DNA of 64,000 bases from the NCBI GenBank assembly GCA_022494885.1, contig JAGVSM010001220.1, positions 62,001-126,000 of the forward strand, given 5' to 3'. Source of the stretch: Micrasema longulum (lineage: Eukaryota > Arthropoda > Insecta > Trichoptera > Brachycentridae). How positions within the stretch are numbered: position 1 is the stretch's first letter; each line of letters starts with the position of its first letter. The position numbers and the translations under genes are program-made. The notes beneath the pieces are model-generated. The model was not told the DNA's origin, did no database searches, and saw nothing but the letters and a program-made list of their open reading frames with translations. Shown here in pieces: positions 10,028-21,402 of this stretch.

Positions 10028-10340
10028 AATACCTGTTATTTCACGTTCAGCACCAGCTGATAAACTAAAAGTTTATTAAATAGCATCACATTTGTAGAGA
10101 CATGAAAATAAAAAAAAACCACTGACGACATGCGTGTTAAACTACAAATTTTGCTAAACAATTATTGTGCGTTGGAAATGGGTAAATTGCTATTGAAGAG
10201 ACAACAAGTTGTATTAAATTATCTAATATTTGTTCCAAAAGCACTCAATCACAATTAAAAATGACTCAATGCGTATTTCCAAATATCAAACAAAATTCTT
10301 AAAGTCGTAAATGGTTAAGGCGACACTTTTCGCTAAACGG

Positions 10341-10805
10341 ATTTCAAATTTGATTTATTTTGTGGCCGATCTTGATATTATTTGTTATTTGTTCTTATTT
10401 TACCCTCATAGATGCAATATTTGACATCTACCTACCGTGCTACTTTATACCCAAATTTATCTCGGCCCTCTTTGTTAAAAAAAATACACTCCCTTACGAT
10501 AAGTCATTACGATGCGCGGCACTTAGAAGTAACAACAGTATTTAATATTTAAATTTTTCGAAATTTTTGTCGAAATTCTTCGATATAAAAGGAAACACAC
10601 TAACGTTAAAAAGTAGCCACGAGAAATTTAAAAAATAAGAAAATAGCTAGGTTTGTATAATTAAAATATCAGGACATCATATAATTTTTATATAAACAAA
10701 TCTGGGTTATAATTCTCGTATTATAATAAATCGTCAAATAAAAAAAATTGTATGAATTAATTTTTGTGAATAACGGTTGATATTTACTAAACAGATGTCA
10801 AAATG
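10341..10805. other. Unassigned AT-rich DNA
   Basis: No motif or repeat recognised. A 61-codon frame at 10360-10545 has no family resemblance. Confidence 0.5.
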
Positions 10806-10807
10806 AT

Positions 10808-11048
10808 TGATTGGATGAATCTCACCCACGTGATAAAAGTTTCAGCTTTTTTACTTCACAAAAGTCAACAGATGGAAGAGGTGAGGAAATGTGGATGTTC
10901 AAACATAGGCAGAATGGTGAATGTTACACAGTGTGTAAAGTGGCCACTTAAACCAGCCAATGACAGGTCATAAGCCATGAAAATGTCTAGACTCCCATAT
11001 TCCCTTCTCGAAAATGTTTTCCCTCTCTGTTACAACAAATTTAAAGAT
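10808..11048 (+). repeat. Dispersed repeat R, copy 1 (longest)
   Basis: It runs from GGATGAATCTCACCCAC through AACATAGGCAGAATGGTGAA, TTACACAGTGTGTAAAGTGG, CCACTTAAACCAGCCAATGA and CATATTCCCTTCTCGAAAAT to AACAAATTTAAAG. At least seven further copies occur in the window on both strands. No coding capacity, poly-A tail or terminal inverted repeat is evident. The internal TTACACAGTGTG is partly self-complementary. Confidence 0.7.
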
Positions 11049-13910
11049 TAAAAATAATGTTATTAACCAGTAATTAATTATTCAATATTATTTAGAAATG
11101 TAAAAAAAATAATTATATAATTCTTTTTTTTTTATTAGTCCGTGGTTTTTTTTATTTCGTATAAAAATTGGTCCAATAGATTTATTGGTTCGTAAATTTA
11201 ATTAACACGTAAGGGCTGCGGTAAACCCACCACTAGAACTATACTGGAGCTACACAGGAAAATAGCTCACTATAGCTACCTGGGAAGGAGCTATTCCATA
11301 TAATGCACTGTACACTATAGATACAGTGTTTAGGTACAGGTATAGGTAGGTGCAGTGCATACAGCCACTACTGATCACGATAGTTGACATTTGATTCTCC
11401 GCCTTCTCTCGTATCGCGCGCGTTTCTCGAGAGTTCCCAAAACAGTGTAAAATATTAATGCCTTTCTCGTATTATTCCTATAAACAAACAAAACATATTC
11501 TTAAGTTATAGTTTCTTAATCGATAATTCATTTTATTTTTGATTTAGCATAATAAATTTCTAATTTAGATTTGAAATTTACAAAATACAAAAAAACGTTT
11601 AAATCAATTGAAACAAAAGTTTATTCAATTAATATTATTAGTAAAATTGTGCTGGTAATCTGACAGTTTATTAAATTTATAAATAAGTTTAATATATTCC
11701 TACAGAGTTCACAAATATCATCAAAGATATTTCATTTGATAACCTTTTTTTTGTAATTTGAAAATAAGTAAGGATTTCGTTACTAAAAAAAAGTGTTCTA
11801 ACTAATTGCCAAAACTTTTTTAATTTAATCAGTATTATTCATAATGAACAAACTGTCATTCATATTGGAATCGTTTAATGTGAGGGTGGTATGTACATAT
11901 TTATGCTCTTATAATATCTTTTTATTTTAATTTTATAATGAAAAAAAAGATTTTTGTATCATAACGGTACAATATGCTCAGCAATAGACAAGTTATACGT
12001 TTTATAACATAAAAGATTTAAAAAAGTCATGCTGAATTAATTTACTTATTTTTTTTGATAAACTTGATAATTTTTGTAAGTGGAATCATTAAATAAGCTT
12101 CGTAAATGTAAATGTATTTATTATTTTTCTGTATTGAGCAATATTGTTCATCAATAAATAAATGAATTGGTAAAATGGGTAATATATTGTTTCAGCTTCT
12201 GGTTTTTAATCTGCATATTTGTGTTTGAACTTTTTAACTATTTTATGTTTATAAGATGTCGACTTGTTTTGTGCTTATAATATTAAAGTTTTACATACTT
12301 TACATGTTTTGTAGAAGTACGTTAATAAATAAACTCACAAGTATCCGAGTTTAGAAAGCCTATAAACCAAAAGAAAACACGGAGACCAATATTTTCCCGT
12401 TTTTTTTTTTAGATACAAATACTCGTAATCGGAATGACAAATAACTCCCCATATTTTGTTTTGGTGTAAATAACTATTTAATGTACATGCACTATTTTTT
12501 ATTATTTTGAAAATACTATCCTACATAAAATTAATATTAAAAAAACTAATTTCGCGATTTGAATTATCAATTGAATCAAACCTTTACTAAATAATTAATC
12601 TAATATTTCGAAAATCTGAAGTCTGGCCAAAAAATATTGAAACATGACATGATAGCAAATGAATTCTAGATACTTTTAATTAACATAAAATACAATATTT
12701 TATTTAGGTTTATATTTAACGCTCTGACCTCAGTACAGTCGTGTTTTTAAAAGGTCCTGGTTATAATATAAATTAATTTTTTTTTTTTTTTTAAATACGA
12801 AGGTAAATTTTTTACCAAATTTTTATTTCGATTTTTTTGTTTCTGATAAAAGTTTACATGCAAGACATTGTTTTTATATTCATGTCTTTGGTATAAGTGA
12901 AATCCGCGGATGTCGTATTTAATGCATTAATGCATTTAATTTTCCTCTATGGCTAAAATATGAATCTAAATACATAATTAAGGTCACCGACTATTGTTTT
13001 CCGGAAAATCTTTTTTAGGAGTATTTTGGTTTAATATAATTAATTCACAAGTTTAAATTTAGGCATCGTAAAACCTTAGGCGTCCTAAGCCATTAGGTAT
13101 TGTGTTATAAATCATTGATTCGACTTTAGAACATCTCTTGGGAAGGTAATTTGGGTAATTGCAGGATTAGCTCATCAACATTTATTGCAAGATTAATTAT
13201 TTGATTTAGAATTCAGACCATAATGATTTATTGCGTACAACATTCTCGACCCAATAATCTCAGTCAACAATATGTTGAGTGTATCAAAATATTTATAGAC
13301 AAGCCATCATCATCATTTCCCTATCCGCACTAAGTGTATTGGAACCTTCTCCAATAGCAGAGCATGATAATATTTTATTTGACATGTGATTAGTCTAATA
13401 CTTCAGGGCCACGATTACAAACGCCATCTTCATCGGTACATATCGAGACGGTAAAAACTAACATCGAAATTTTTGACGAAAATGTGTATATTTGTATTAA
13501 AATTCAAAGTATCTTCGTCGGTAATCTAAAAAAAAAAATTAAATAAATTTTAACTTCCCATTAAAATAAGAACCCAGGGGTGCTATTTCGAATCTTCTCT
13601 ACCACCTAAAGAATGATTAATTTGGAGATTTTTAATTTTTTGCGTGCGCTTACGCTTACGCTTTGCTTTATATATGCTTAAACGTCAAATAAACATGAAC
13701 GCTTGAAATCAAACATAATGATTTCTGTTTTAAACGTTATTGGGAACTTAAGCATTACCCAAAACACATAGTTAGGTTGAATTAACTAAACTGTATGGTT
13801 TTTTAAGTAGTTTATACGTCATTTAACATTTAATTTGAAGCAAAGTGTATTCGCATGCAAAAAATAAAAATTATAAAATTTCTTTCTTTTCTACCCCCGC
13901 GACAAGATTC
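11049..13910. other. Long unassigned stretch
   Basis: A GC-richer patch at about 11210-11450 has short self-complementary words (ACTATAGCTACC, GGAGCTATTCC) and CG-rich TCGCGCGCG, but I could not define an element. An AATAAATAAAT tail near 12152-12164 may mark the 3' end of an unrecognised retroelement. A T run of about 20 lies near 12777. The remainder is featureless AT-rich DNA. Confidence 0.4.
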
Positions 13911-13914
13911 GTAA

Positions 13915-14065
13915 TAGCACCCCGGGCGCCAGTCCGGGAACAATGATATATTTTAGCGTAGAACCACTTTTAAAACCAATATTTTACTTCCCTTCCAGGA
14001 ATCAAACATAGGACCTCAAGCATGGTAGGCGAAAGCGCCAACCATTGCACTGCTAGGTGGACTTA
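13915..14065 (-). repeat. SINE family B, copy 1 (minus strand)
   Basis: The minus strand has a tRNA-like head: TGGTTGGCGC, CCTACCATGC, and a B-box-like GTTTGATTCC. It is followed by the family body ending CCCGGACTGGCGCC. The same head-body arrangement recurs at 14641, 17745, 31515, 31890 and 63235. It is a decayed non-coding retroposon, not a functional tRNA gene. Confidence 0.65.
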
Positions 14066-14140
14066 TCTCCATTCATTTTTTTATTCATGATTTTAGACAT
14101 TATTGGATGATTTTAACTCAATGGCTATTCCCACCAAAAA

Positions 14141-14640
14141 AATCTTTTTTTTTTTTTTTTGAGTCTTTATTCAATAAAATATACATATTATTACAATATT
14201 AATACATTATAAAGAAAACAAAGTTTCAAGATATATTTTGTCCCGATAAACTATTCAATAATAGTTTGTCATCGGGTGCTCAGACATTAGTTTTAATTTA
14301 TAATCAAATAAGAAGAGTACAGACATAATACTGTATACGTATAAAATAATAAACATAAAAAACAGTTTAAAGATTTTTTTTTTTAAGTAAGAAAATAGAG
14401 TAAAATAATACAATTAAAATTAAAGAATAGTAATTTACTTAAATTTATTTTAAATATAAGAAAAAAAATAATAGACACATATATAAATAGTGTGTGCTCA
14501 TAAATGTAATCAAAACAAGATAAAAAATAAATTGAACAAAGTAAAGTAAATCGAGAATTTCAATTCATATCTACAGAAAAAAAAAATAGTAAGATTAGAA
14601 TTAAAACTGCAAACATAAATTAAACTTAATCTGGAAATAA
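14141..14640 (-). other. 3' end of an unidentified polyadenylated retrocopy
   Basis: The plus strand starts with a run of 16 T, then GAGTCTTTATTCAATAAAAT. On the minus strand this reads as AATAAA a few bases before a poly-A tail, the signature of a reverse-transcribed 3' end. Upstream on the minus strand I recognise no coding sequence; it is A/T-rich to about 14640. Confidence 0.4.
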
Positions 14641-14850
14641 GCCAGTCTCGTAAAATACTGGTTCGCGCGTTCACCTACCATGACTGAGGTTCGAGGTTCG
14701 ACTTTTAGTAAGGTCGACATGAAACATTTGCCTCAAAAATTCATTTACACCGAAGTATTTCACCAATAGGCTTACTGGCGTATGAAGCGTAAGCGTTATC
14801 TTATTTTCACTAAGGGCAACAATCTAGTGCCCATTCCACCAACCGGTGCA
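14641..14850 (+). repeat. SINE family B, copy 2
   Basis: A head with TTCACCTACCATGACTGAGG and the B-box-like GGTTCGAGGTTCGAC is followed by a diverged body (AGGTCGACATGAAACATTT, then TACTGGCGTATGAAGCGTAA) aligning with the copy at 17745-17935. Confidence 0.5.
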
Positions 14851-14884
14851 GATAACTTATGATGCTGATGATGAAGAGATTTTA

Positions 14885-15050
14885 CCAACTTAGGAGTTCA
14901 ATAAAATGCATACATATGTTACAACAGATACTGGAAACATTTTTGAGAAGAGAGTATGGAAGCTTCTGCATTTACAGGATTTATGACCTGGTATTGGTTT
15001 GTTTATATGAAAACTTTATACACAGTGTGACATTCACTATTCCTATGTTT
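14885..15050 (-). repeat. Dispersed repeat R, copy 2 (minus strand)
   Basis: Minus-strand match to the repeat at 10808: TGTCACACTGTGTATAAAGT, then CCTGTAAATG and CTCTCTTCTCAAAAATGTTT. It extends a little past the 3' end of copy 1. A 64-codon frame across it is an accident. Confidence 0.6.
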
Positions 15051-15660
15051 TAATATCCACAATTCCTTAAATCTCCCGCGGTTAACTTTGTTAAGTAAAG
15101 AACTAAAACCTTTATTTACGTAGGTGAGATTTATCTGGCTGTTCTAACCTGCTTGGCGACGCCCGCCAATACTTTTTAAATAGTTAGTTTAAAAATAAAT
15201 AAAAAAAATTGAGTCCGTTCAAATGTTTGTCGATATATAGAAACGTTGATTTAAATAAATATGGAAAAGTGACATTGTTTAATCGTTTTTATAAAATTTT
15301 AAAAATAAGTAGTTAAACGTAAAATTAATCATCAAAATTGAAGAAAAAAACTATTATGTTCCGATTTTATTGTCATTGTTTTTTTCTATTTCAAAACAAA
15401 ATAAGCCGTACCTTTGCAAATATTAATCAAGTTGTTACCTAAGAGAATTTGACTGGGGACTTCTAGTCGGCATAATAATATATAACTCTACCGCCCGATT
15501 TATTGAAAAACATGTTATTTTATTTCATTTTTCGTTGAAGAAAGTACGTATTCGAAAAACTCAAAATGTGTTTTGATACGAGTATACAATGAAAACAAAA
15601 AAAAAACAGCGGGTATGTGTTTTATTTTTTAATGCCTTGATTAGGTACATAATGTCACAA
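15051..15660. other. Unassigned AT-rich DNA
   Basis: Nothing recognised beyond poly-A-like runs. Confidence 0.5.
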
Positions 15661-15845
15661 TCGGGTTGTGGTCCCGTGGCTAGTGTCTCGGACTCACGGC
15701 TCAAAGGTCCGTGGTTTGAATCCCACTCTACCCTAATTCGATTCTTATTTCCTAATAGTAAGTTATTTACAACTTGTCGAAAATGGCCCTCAAAATAAAA
15801 TATTTGGGTTAATCATAAGAATGCAAATATTTATTTTTATCTAAA
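15661..15845 (+). repeat. SINE family A, copy 1
   Basis: The tRNA-derived head has an A-box-like TGGCTAGTGTCTCGG near 15678 and a B-box GGTTTGAATCC at 15713-15723, an internal RNA polymerase III promoter arrangement. The body reads CTAATAGTAAGTTATTTACA, GAAAATGGCCCTCAAAATAA and AATCATAAGAATGCAAATAT. Copy 2 lies 416 bp downstream in the same orientation. The head cannot fold as a full tRNA cloverleaf with matched acceptor arms, so this is a SINE rather than a tRNA gene. Confidence 0.75.
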
Positions 15846-16001
15846 AAATAAAAATAACAATGAAGAAGTTCAGTGCTATAAGAAATTGAATGCAGGAAAT
15901 GTTTTCTTAAACGCGGTTAAAATTTAAGCATTCAGTTGTACGCCGAAGTTTCTCGAAAATGTATGAACAAAATTGAGGATATTAGAAGGTATTTATTTAG
16001 A

Positions 16002-16037
16002 TAGGTGTTCAAATAAACACCTAGTTGATTTGAACAC
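16002..16037. repeat. Short palindrome between the two SINE A copies
   Basis: AGGTGTTCAAAT and its exact complement ATTTGAACACCT form 12-bp arms around a loop that itself contains AAACACCTAG. Confidence 0.7.
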
Positions 16038-16076
16038 CTTGTTATACCCTAACTAATAAACAATACATTAAATGTA

Positions 16077-16264
16077 TCGGGTTGTGGTCCTGTGGCTAGT
16101 GTCTCGGACTCACGGACCAAAGTTCTGTGGTTCGAATCCCACATTACCTCAACTTGATTCCATTTTCTAATAGTGAGTTATTTACAACCCGTTGAAAATG
16201 CCCCTCAAAATTAAATATTTGGGTAAATCATAAAAACGCAAATATTTCTATAAAAAAAAAAAAA
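16077..16264 (+). repeat. SINE family A, copy 2
   Basis: The same head (TGGCTAGTGTCTCGGACTCA) with a perfect B-box GGTTCGAATCC at 16129-16139. The same body follows, ending in GCAAATATTTCTAT and a run of about 13 A, presumably the A-tail. It is a little more intact than copy 1. Confidence 0.75.
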
Positions 16265-17740
16265 CTACCTTCTTTTTGAATTAACAGTATGCACATATTT
16301 GCATCAGTATCAAATATGCAGTGAAACTAGTTATTAATTATTTTAAATTTGTGGATTTAAGTATCACTTGTCTTCTATTTCTGCGGTGAGCGTTTTTTGG
16401 TTTTAGCGGTAAAGCATCACATACTCGTATTATGTTGTCAGCTCTCAATCGATATAAATATATTTATTTTTTGTCATTTAAAAAATAACCAGCTTCCGGT
16501 ACAATCCCCACCGAAGAGCAATATCCGCCTCGCCGGATGTTGGTAGCGAAGTACTGGTTCCATTCATGTATAACTGAAGCGGATTTTTCTATTAAATATA
16601 AGTTTTCTAGAACAGCTACTAATAGATTTTAGTCATTTATCTGATGTTGTATTTCCTTCTTGATTTACCCTCCTACACCAGGGAAGTTAGAAATCGTTTG
16701 AGTAGAACATTTTCATTTAATAAAGTATAACCTGAAAAACTTTTGCTGGGAAAAACTGTAGGGTGATGTTATTAATTTTTTTTAAAGCGTGGACACAAAA
16801 TATCACAACCATTTCAAAAATATTTTTTTCAGCCTACGAACGGTTAAACGAATTTTAATCCTAGTGAGCGAAGTGCAGTACAAATGTATGTAGTTCATCT
16901 AATATTGCATAGTTAGGGCTTGAAGGGGGAGATTTAGCAAAATGTAAACTCTCGCCTTTCACACAATAGCCAGGCTCTTTAAAAACCTGGTCTTGGAGGG
17001 CGAGAACTATTCACGGGGACCCGTCACAATATATATATGTATATATTTTTTTTATTTGGGAAAAAACAACAGTCTTACATATATTGTACAAAAAAAAAGA
17101 ATACATATGAACGAAAATTGTGAAAACAGTCAAAAAAAATTTCCACAGTGGTGTAAGATATCGATTAAGTACATTATCGGTATCAAAATAAAAGCAATTA
17201 ACAATTGTTAGGCACTTAGAAACTTGCAAATAAAATAAAAATACATATAGGTACTTATTTACAGTTATAAAAATAAAGTTAAAGTTCTATATTCTAAAGT
17301 TCTATGTTCTATTCTATATATATCTTCACAGATCGTAGTGACGTCAGGATCTTGCATAGCACTGACCTCCACCACTAAGAATAAGAATATATATATAAGA
17401 AATCAAATAAATGCAATAAATTTTCCACACACAGGGACCATAATATTATCATGTAAGGTGGTCAAGTGTGCTTATCACTTTACCGCGAGGCGGGCCTAGG
17501 TGAGGGTTAGGTTAGCAATATAATAATCTGAGCTTGTGTTCTGTAACAATTTCGTTTCGTAAATTCGTTTGATTCTCATATATCGTTCTCGCTCTACCGC
17601 ATTCGAAATTTTATTTCGCTCTCGTTCCCGCTCATGCGAAACGAATCAGTTAAAGAATAGGGGCTCAGATCCTTTATGTTTTCATTCGCTATTGAATTAG
17701 ACAGTAAATGATATAATGCCAATGCAAAAATGAAATGTCA
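16265..17740. other. Unassigned DNA
   Basis: Patches at 16495-16570 and 16915-17030 are richer in G and C but match nothing else in the window. TATATATATGTATATAT at 17030-17047 is a microsatellite. GGGTTAGGTTAG near 17505 is only two insect telomere-like units. The T/C/A-rich block at 17282-17325 is built of repeated TTCTAT. Confidence 0.4.
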
Positions 17741-17744
17741 GCCC

Positions 17745-17935
17745 CGTAGTCAAATGGGTCGCGGGTTCGATTACCGACATAATCAACATGAAATATTCTC
17801 TTGAGTGTGAGAAGTGTTATTACTCTGTAATAGTTCATAGTCCCTGGACTGGCACCAGCGTAAGACTGATTATCTTACGTTCACGTAACATTGCGGAGAG
17901 GAGATGGTGACAGGTCGGTTACAAATATTATGTTT
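17745..17935 (+). repeat. SINE family B, copy 3
   Basis: Partial head with GTCGCGGGTTCGATTACC (B-box-like), then the body AACATGAAATATTCTC, TCCCTGGACTGGCACC and AGCGTAAGACTGATTATC with TTACGTTCACGTAAC. The last is a short palindrome retained in copies at 20821 and 63235. Confidence 0.65.
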
Positions 17936-20425
17936 AACGTGTTACAAAATCACAAATTATAATTATTTGAATACATCGATTCCTCGTTTCATATAAACTA
18001 TACTTTCTTTGTTATTTACCTAGCTTGAGCAAATTTACGACCAAATTTTGTTGCGTGCGCGTTTATTACTTATTTTTTATAAGGATGGTATTGTGTATTG
18101 TATTGTTCTTTATCGGTTATTCGTTATTCGATGGTGCGAGTCTTGGACGATGCCGATGGCGTGAGTCTCAGATCAAGTATTATTTTACACTGATTTTCAC
18201 CAGATGGCATTGATGTAGATTTCTACTTAGTAGAGCTCGAGCGTTTGATTTTACCTATCTAAGTTTCAAACCATAACTACCCCAATGGATCGTGTCTTCG
18301 CTGCTGTTCCTTTTCCATGCTGCAGGGAGTTCTCATTGTTTCTGTAATATGTCGTAAGATAGCGCAAGTGGGATTTTTCCGTTTTGAATAAAATAAATTG
18401 AAAAAAGTTTAAAGAGTTACAGAAAACATAAATGGGAAAACATTTTACGAGAAAAATATAATATTTTGTTATTTAGATTAAAATTGTTACGTGAGAAATA
18501 TTTTCATATGTATTTATTTATTTTTTTCTGCAGCAAATGTGTACATTGGCAGACTTGTGTAAAATAAAATTTTCATCCAACCAACCTATAAAAAAGGTGT
18601 AATTTAAACTATTTAAGTTTCAAGATGTATGCGATTAAAAAATAATTAAATATGTACTAAAATTCATATCGACACAAGTCTTTAATGATAATGTAATATG
18701 AATAATGCGTCACTATTGTGTCACTGCTTCTATGATACGAAATACGTAAACGGTCTTTCGTATTCCGTATCATAAAAAAACTAAAATTGACAAACTTTTG
18801 CGTTGTTTAATGACCCAAAAACTTAGAAGAGTATGTAATGATGCCAATTTAAACCATGTTTTGAACAGTAATTGTATCAGATTGATGATTTAAAATGGGA
18901 TAAAATCCCATTTACTTAAACGTGAAATATCAAATGCCAAATAACGTAATTGGAAGAGCAAAAAGGCCCCTTAGTAAATTACTTTCCTCCCCAATTATTT
19001 TTCTGGTAAATCTTTTAAAAAGAATATCACTTTCGTACGGTCGAACAAAAAGTTTTCCTATTCCTGTGATGGCAAAAGTTGTTTATTTAACCGGAAAAGT
19101 TGTTAAGCCGCCAGAACTAGGATACTCGTAATAGAAATTAACTTGAGTTTGTGTCAAAACTTTCTTAACGAAGAACAATGACAGTTTATCAATATCCTCT
19201 TCAACCTTTTGTTTCTATTTACCACCAAAATTAATATAATAAATGCAAAAGATGATCAACAAGAGCCACAATTCTTTAAGGTTAATTGTAAGATTTTTCA
19301 ACAGCGAACTCCTTTAAGAACAGGAAATAAATGTCTAGGCATTTGAAGGGCTTACACAATGTGAAACAGATTCTGCGCATTTTCGGACATCCGTACTCTT
19401 TTATCGGTTGATTTTTGGGAAGTAAAAGAGCTTTATCACTTTAATGGTGATGATTCTAAAGAAGTATCTCATCTACTAGGAAAAGCCTGAAAACACATTT
19501 CTTTTTTTTTATAAACACAGAAATGGTACATAAAAATTTACACGATAACATCAATAGCTTTTTTTATATTATTTTATATTATACGCAAGCTTTTTATTTG
19601 TGAGAGAAGAAAAATATAAAAATACTAATAATACTGAAATTTTAGTAAGTTATTAGTTATATAAAGTAAACCGTCATTATAGCAGATAGATGACGTGTTA
19701 ATATATTAATATTTTGCTTTGTATAAATGATGAAACTAATAATTTATGTCTACATTGTCTATTCATATAAGTTTAACAAGGACGTTCAGGCAAACTCATC
19801 AATTTATATGACAAATTATTACTATGGCATGTTAAATAATATTTATTGTAAAAATAAGGATTGTAAATGATACCAATGGGTTTTCATGATCGAGGTCTCG
19901 GGTTTTTTATTGCCTGTAAGATTGCAGTGGTCAAAAAGCGTCCATCATAATAAATGTTGTCAATTTTTTTACTGTGTCGCAATAAAACATACATACGTGC
20001 TTTCATGAAAAATAAACAATAAAAAATTAAAACAAAATAAATTTTAAATTCCCGATAAAATAATAAACGCCCAAACATTTACAATGACATGTATTTTATA
20101 GTTGTTATTACTTTTGAAAAATTAGTTAATTTTGATATGGCAATAGTTGAATGCACTTAATTTTTTGGCTCTGTTCAAATATCTAAGAAGTTATTTTAAT
20201 CAAAAATGCTTTTATTGAATAAGTTTCCTAAATAGAATAACCGGACATCTATTGCAACAAAAGCATTGATCAATTACTCTTTTTGTGGTTCAGTCTTTAG
20301 TTGAATATAATTACAATATTCATTAAAATGTATATTAATTAAGGAAGAAAAGTTTAGTTTTCATATGAGCTTAAAGATTTCTTTGACACTTAAACATAAG
20401 TTTATGATTATCCATCAAATAATTT
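17936..20425. other. Unassigned stretch
   Basis: No element or gene recognised. A 69-codon frame at 18922-19131 and a 62-codon frame at 18025-18213 have no family resemblance. A GC-richer patch at 18225-18375 has no second copy here. Confidence 0.4.
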
Positions 20426-20427
20426 AA

Positions 20428-20500
20428 ACGGTTTGTGGTCGTGTATAGTGCCACGAACTTGAATCGGTTCAAATCCTGCTTTATCATATCGTCGGGATCG
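20428..20500 (+). repeat. Diverged SINE family A head
   Basis: GGTTTGTGGTCGTGT..TAGTG resembles the start of the family A head, and CGGTTCAAATCCTGC is a B-box-like block. The body is not recognisable. Confidence 0.4.
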
Positions 20501-20723
20501 TAAAACAATGACGGACGAAAAATGCGATATTGACTTTCATTTATATTCGATATAGGAATACTTTTTTTTCAGGGTTTGAAAAAAATTATGCACATACCTG
20601 ACCCAAATATCGAATGGTATACTTTTGTCCTTATTATGTTGTGACATAAAATAGAAAAAAAATCGCTCTCGCGTAAAGTTGAAAAAAAAACACATGCGTC
20701 GTTGTTCTACGATACCGACAATA

Positions 20724-20820
20724 CATTTTTTTTTTTTTTTTTTTAAAAAAAGATAATATTTGCGTTCTTATGATTTACCCTAATATTTCATTTTAAAGGG
20801 CCATTTGCGAGGGCTTCCTG
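20724..20820 (-). repeat. SINE family A tail (minus strand)
   Basis: The minus strand reads GCAAATGGCCCTTTAAAATG, AATATTAGGGTAAATCATAA, GAACGCAAATATTATC, then a long A run (the T run at 20727-20744). These are the family A body and tail without the head. Confidence 0.65.
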
Positions 20821-21000
20821 GGACATGAAATATTTATTTAAAGGGGTGGTTTTACACTGGAATATTTTATAGTCCCTGGACTGGCACCTAAAGCGTAAGA
20901 CTGATCATCCTACGTTCACGTAGCAAAAGTGATCAAGGTACAAAGCGATTGGTCTACCAATGAAGTCCCCTATGCACTATGATGTGTGGAAAGGAAATAC
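20821..21000 (+). repeat. SINE family B, copy 4 (body only)
   Basis: It starts at the end of the inverted family A tail: GGGACATGAAATATTTATTT, TAGTCCCTGGACTGGCACC, then GCGTAAGACTGATCATCC and TACGTTCACGTA. The adjacency suggests insertion of one SINE next to another or shared breakage. Confidence 0.6.
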
Positions 21001-21329
21001 TCATTTAGTTTAACTGTTAGAGTAGGAACAAAAAACCCTTCAAACGTTTAGGTAAAAAAAAAAAAAATGTTCTCTTAATTTGTTTTACGGTCACTGACCT
21101 ATAAAAAATAAAAACGTTTTTCCTATTTTAGCTTTATTAAATATAGCAAATTTAGCGTTACTTTAAACAATTTTAAGGGAAATTTAGCATACACACCAAA
21201 CCTCAAATGCCGCTTGCTTCGGTTTTTCCTTTTTCTGTGGCCATTATTGCGTTTATTTTGATCATTATATGTATGATTTTTCATAAATGTATTAAAAATA
21301 GATTTCTTTTTTTATAAAAAAAACTATCG

Positions 21330-21402
21330 TGTACTCAGCGTAAAAGGCAACCACCTTACTCGGTGCGTGGAACGCGAATGAAGCGTCGATCGTAATCTGG
21401 CT
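21330..21402 (+). repeat. Fragment related to the MITE-like element at 34425
   Basis: TTACTCGGTGCGTGG and GCGAATGAAGCG align with CATACTCGGTGAGTGG and GAGAAGTAGCG at the left end of the 34425 element. Only this end is present. Confidence 0.35.

Larger units (their letters stand above)
8565..10340 (+). pseudogene. Helitron Rep/helicase relic (PIF1-like helicase region)
   Basis: Translation in shifting frames gives the helicase region of a Helitron in order. LWEKCKDFMTEDILHRLR, FTPKNV and ALVLIEENCLTI lie at about 8580-8735. YDTIMRV and the Walker A block DTPGGTGK lie at about 9515-9601. IRAQNNIAL and TPICNIS follow, then SKVLKQCKLIIRNECKTAHKK (Walker B, DEC changed to NEC) near 9775-9835. GGLILLVSDFQQTIPV spans about 9893-9938, and ISRSAPADKL resumes at 10038. 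FPNIKQNS..RKWL ends near 10325. Two nested insertions interrupt it (8829-9441 and 9940-10027). Stops and frameshifts throughout show it is dead. Neither the 5' TC end nor the 3' hairpin-CTRR end was found. Confidence 0.8.

Noticed and set aside
15661..15740. Possible tRNA gene (box A and box B at tRNA-like spacing)
   Set aside because: The same head is attached to the same non-tRNA body at 16077 and parts recur elsewhere. The arms do not pair as a full cloverleaf. It is a SINE head.
17500..17516. Insect telomeric repeat TTAGG
   Set aside because: Only two adjacent units, easily expected by chance; not a telomere or interstitial array.
18922..19131. 69-codon frame with mixed composition
   Set aside because: Less biased than most, but no recognisable motif, start context or copy elsewhere; too weak to annotate as a gene.
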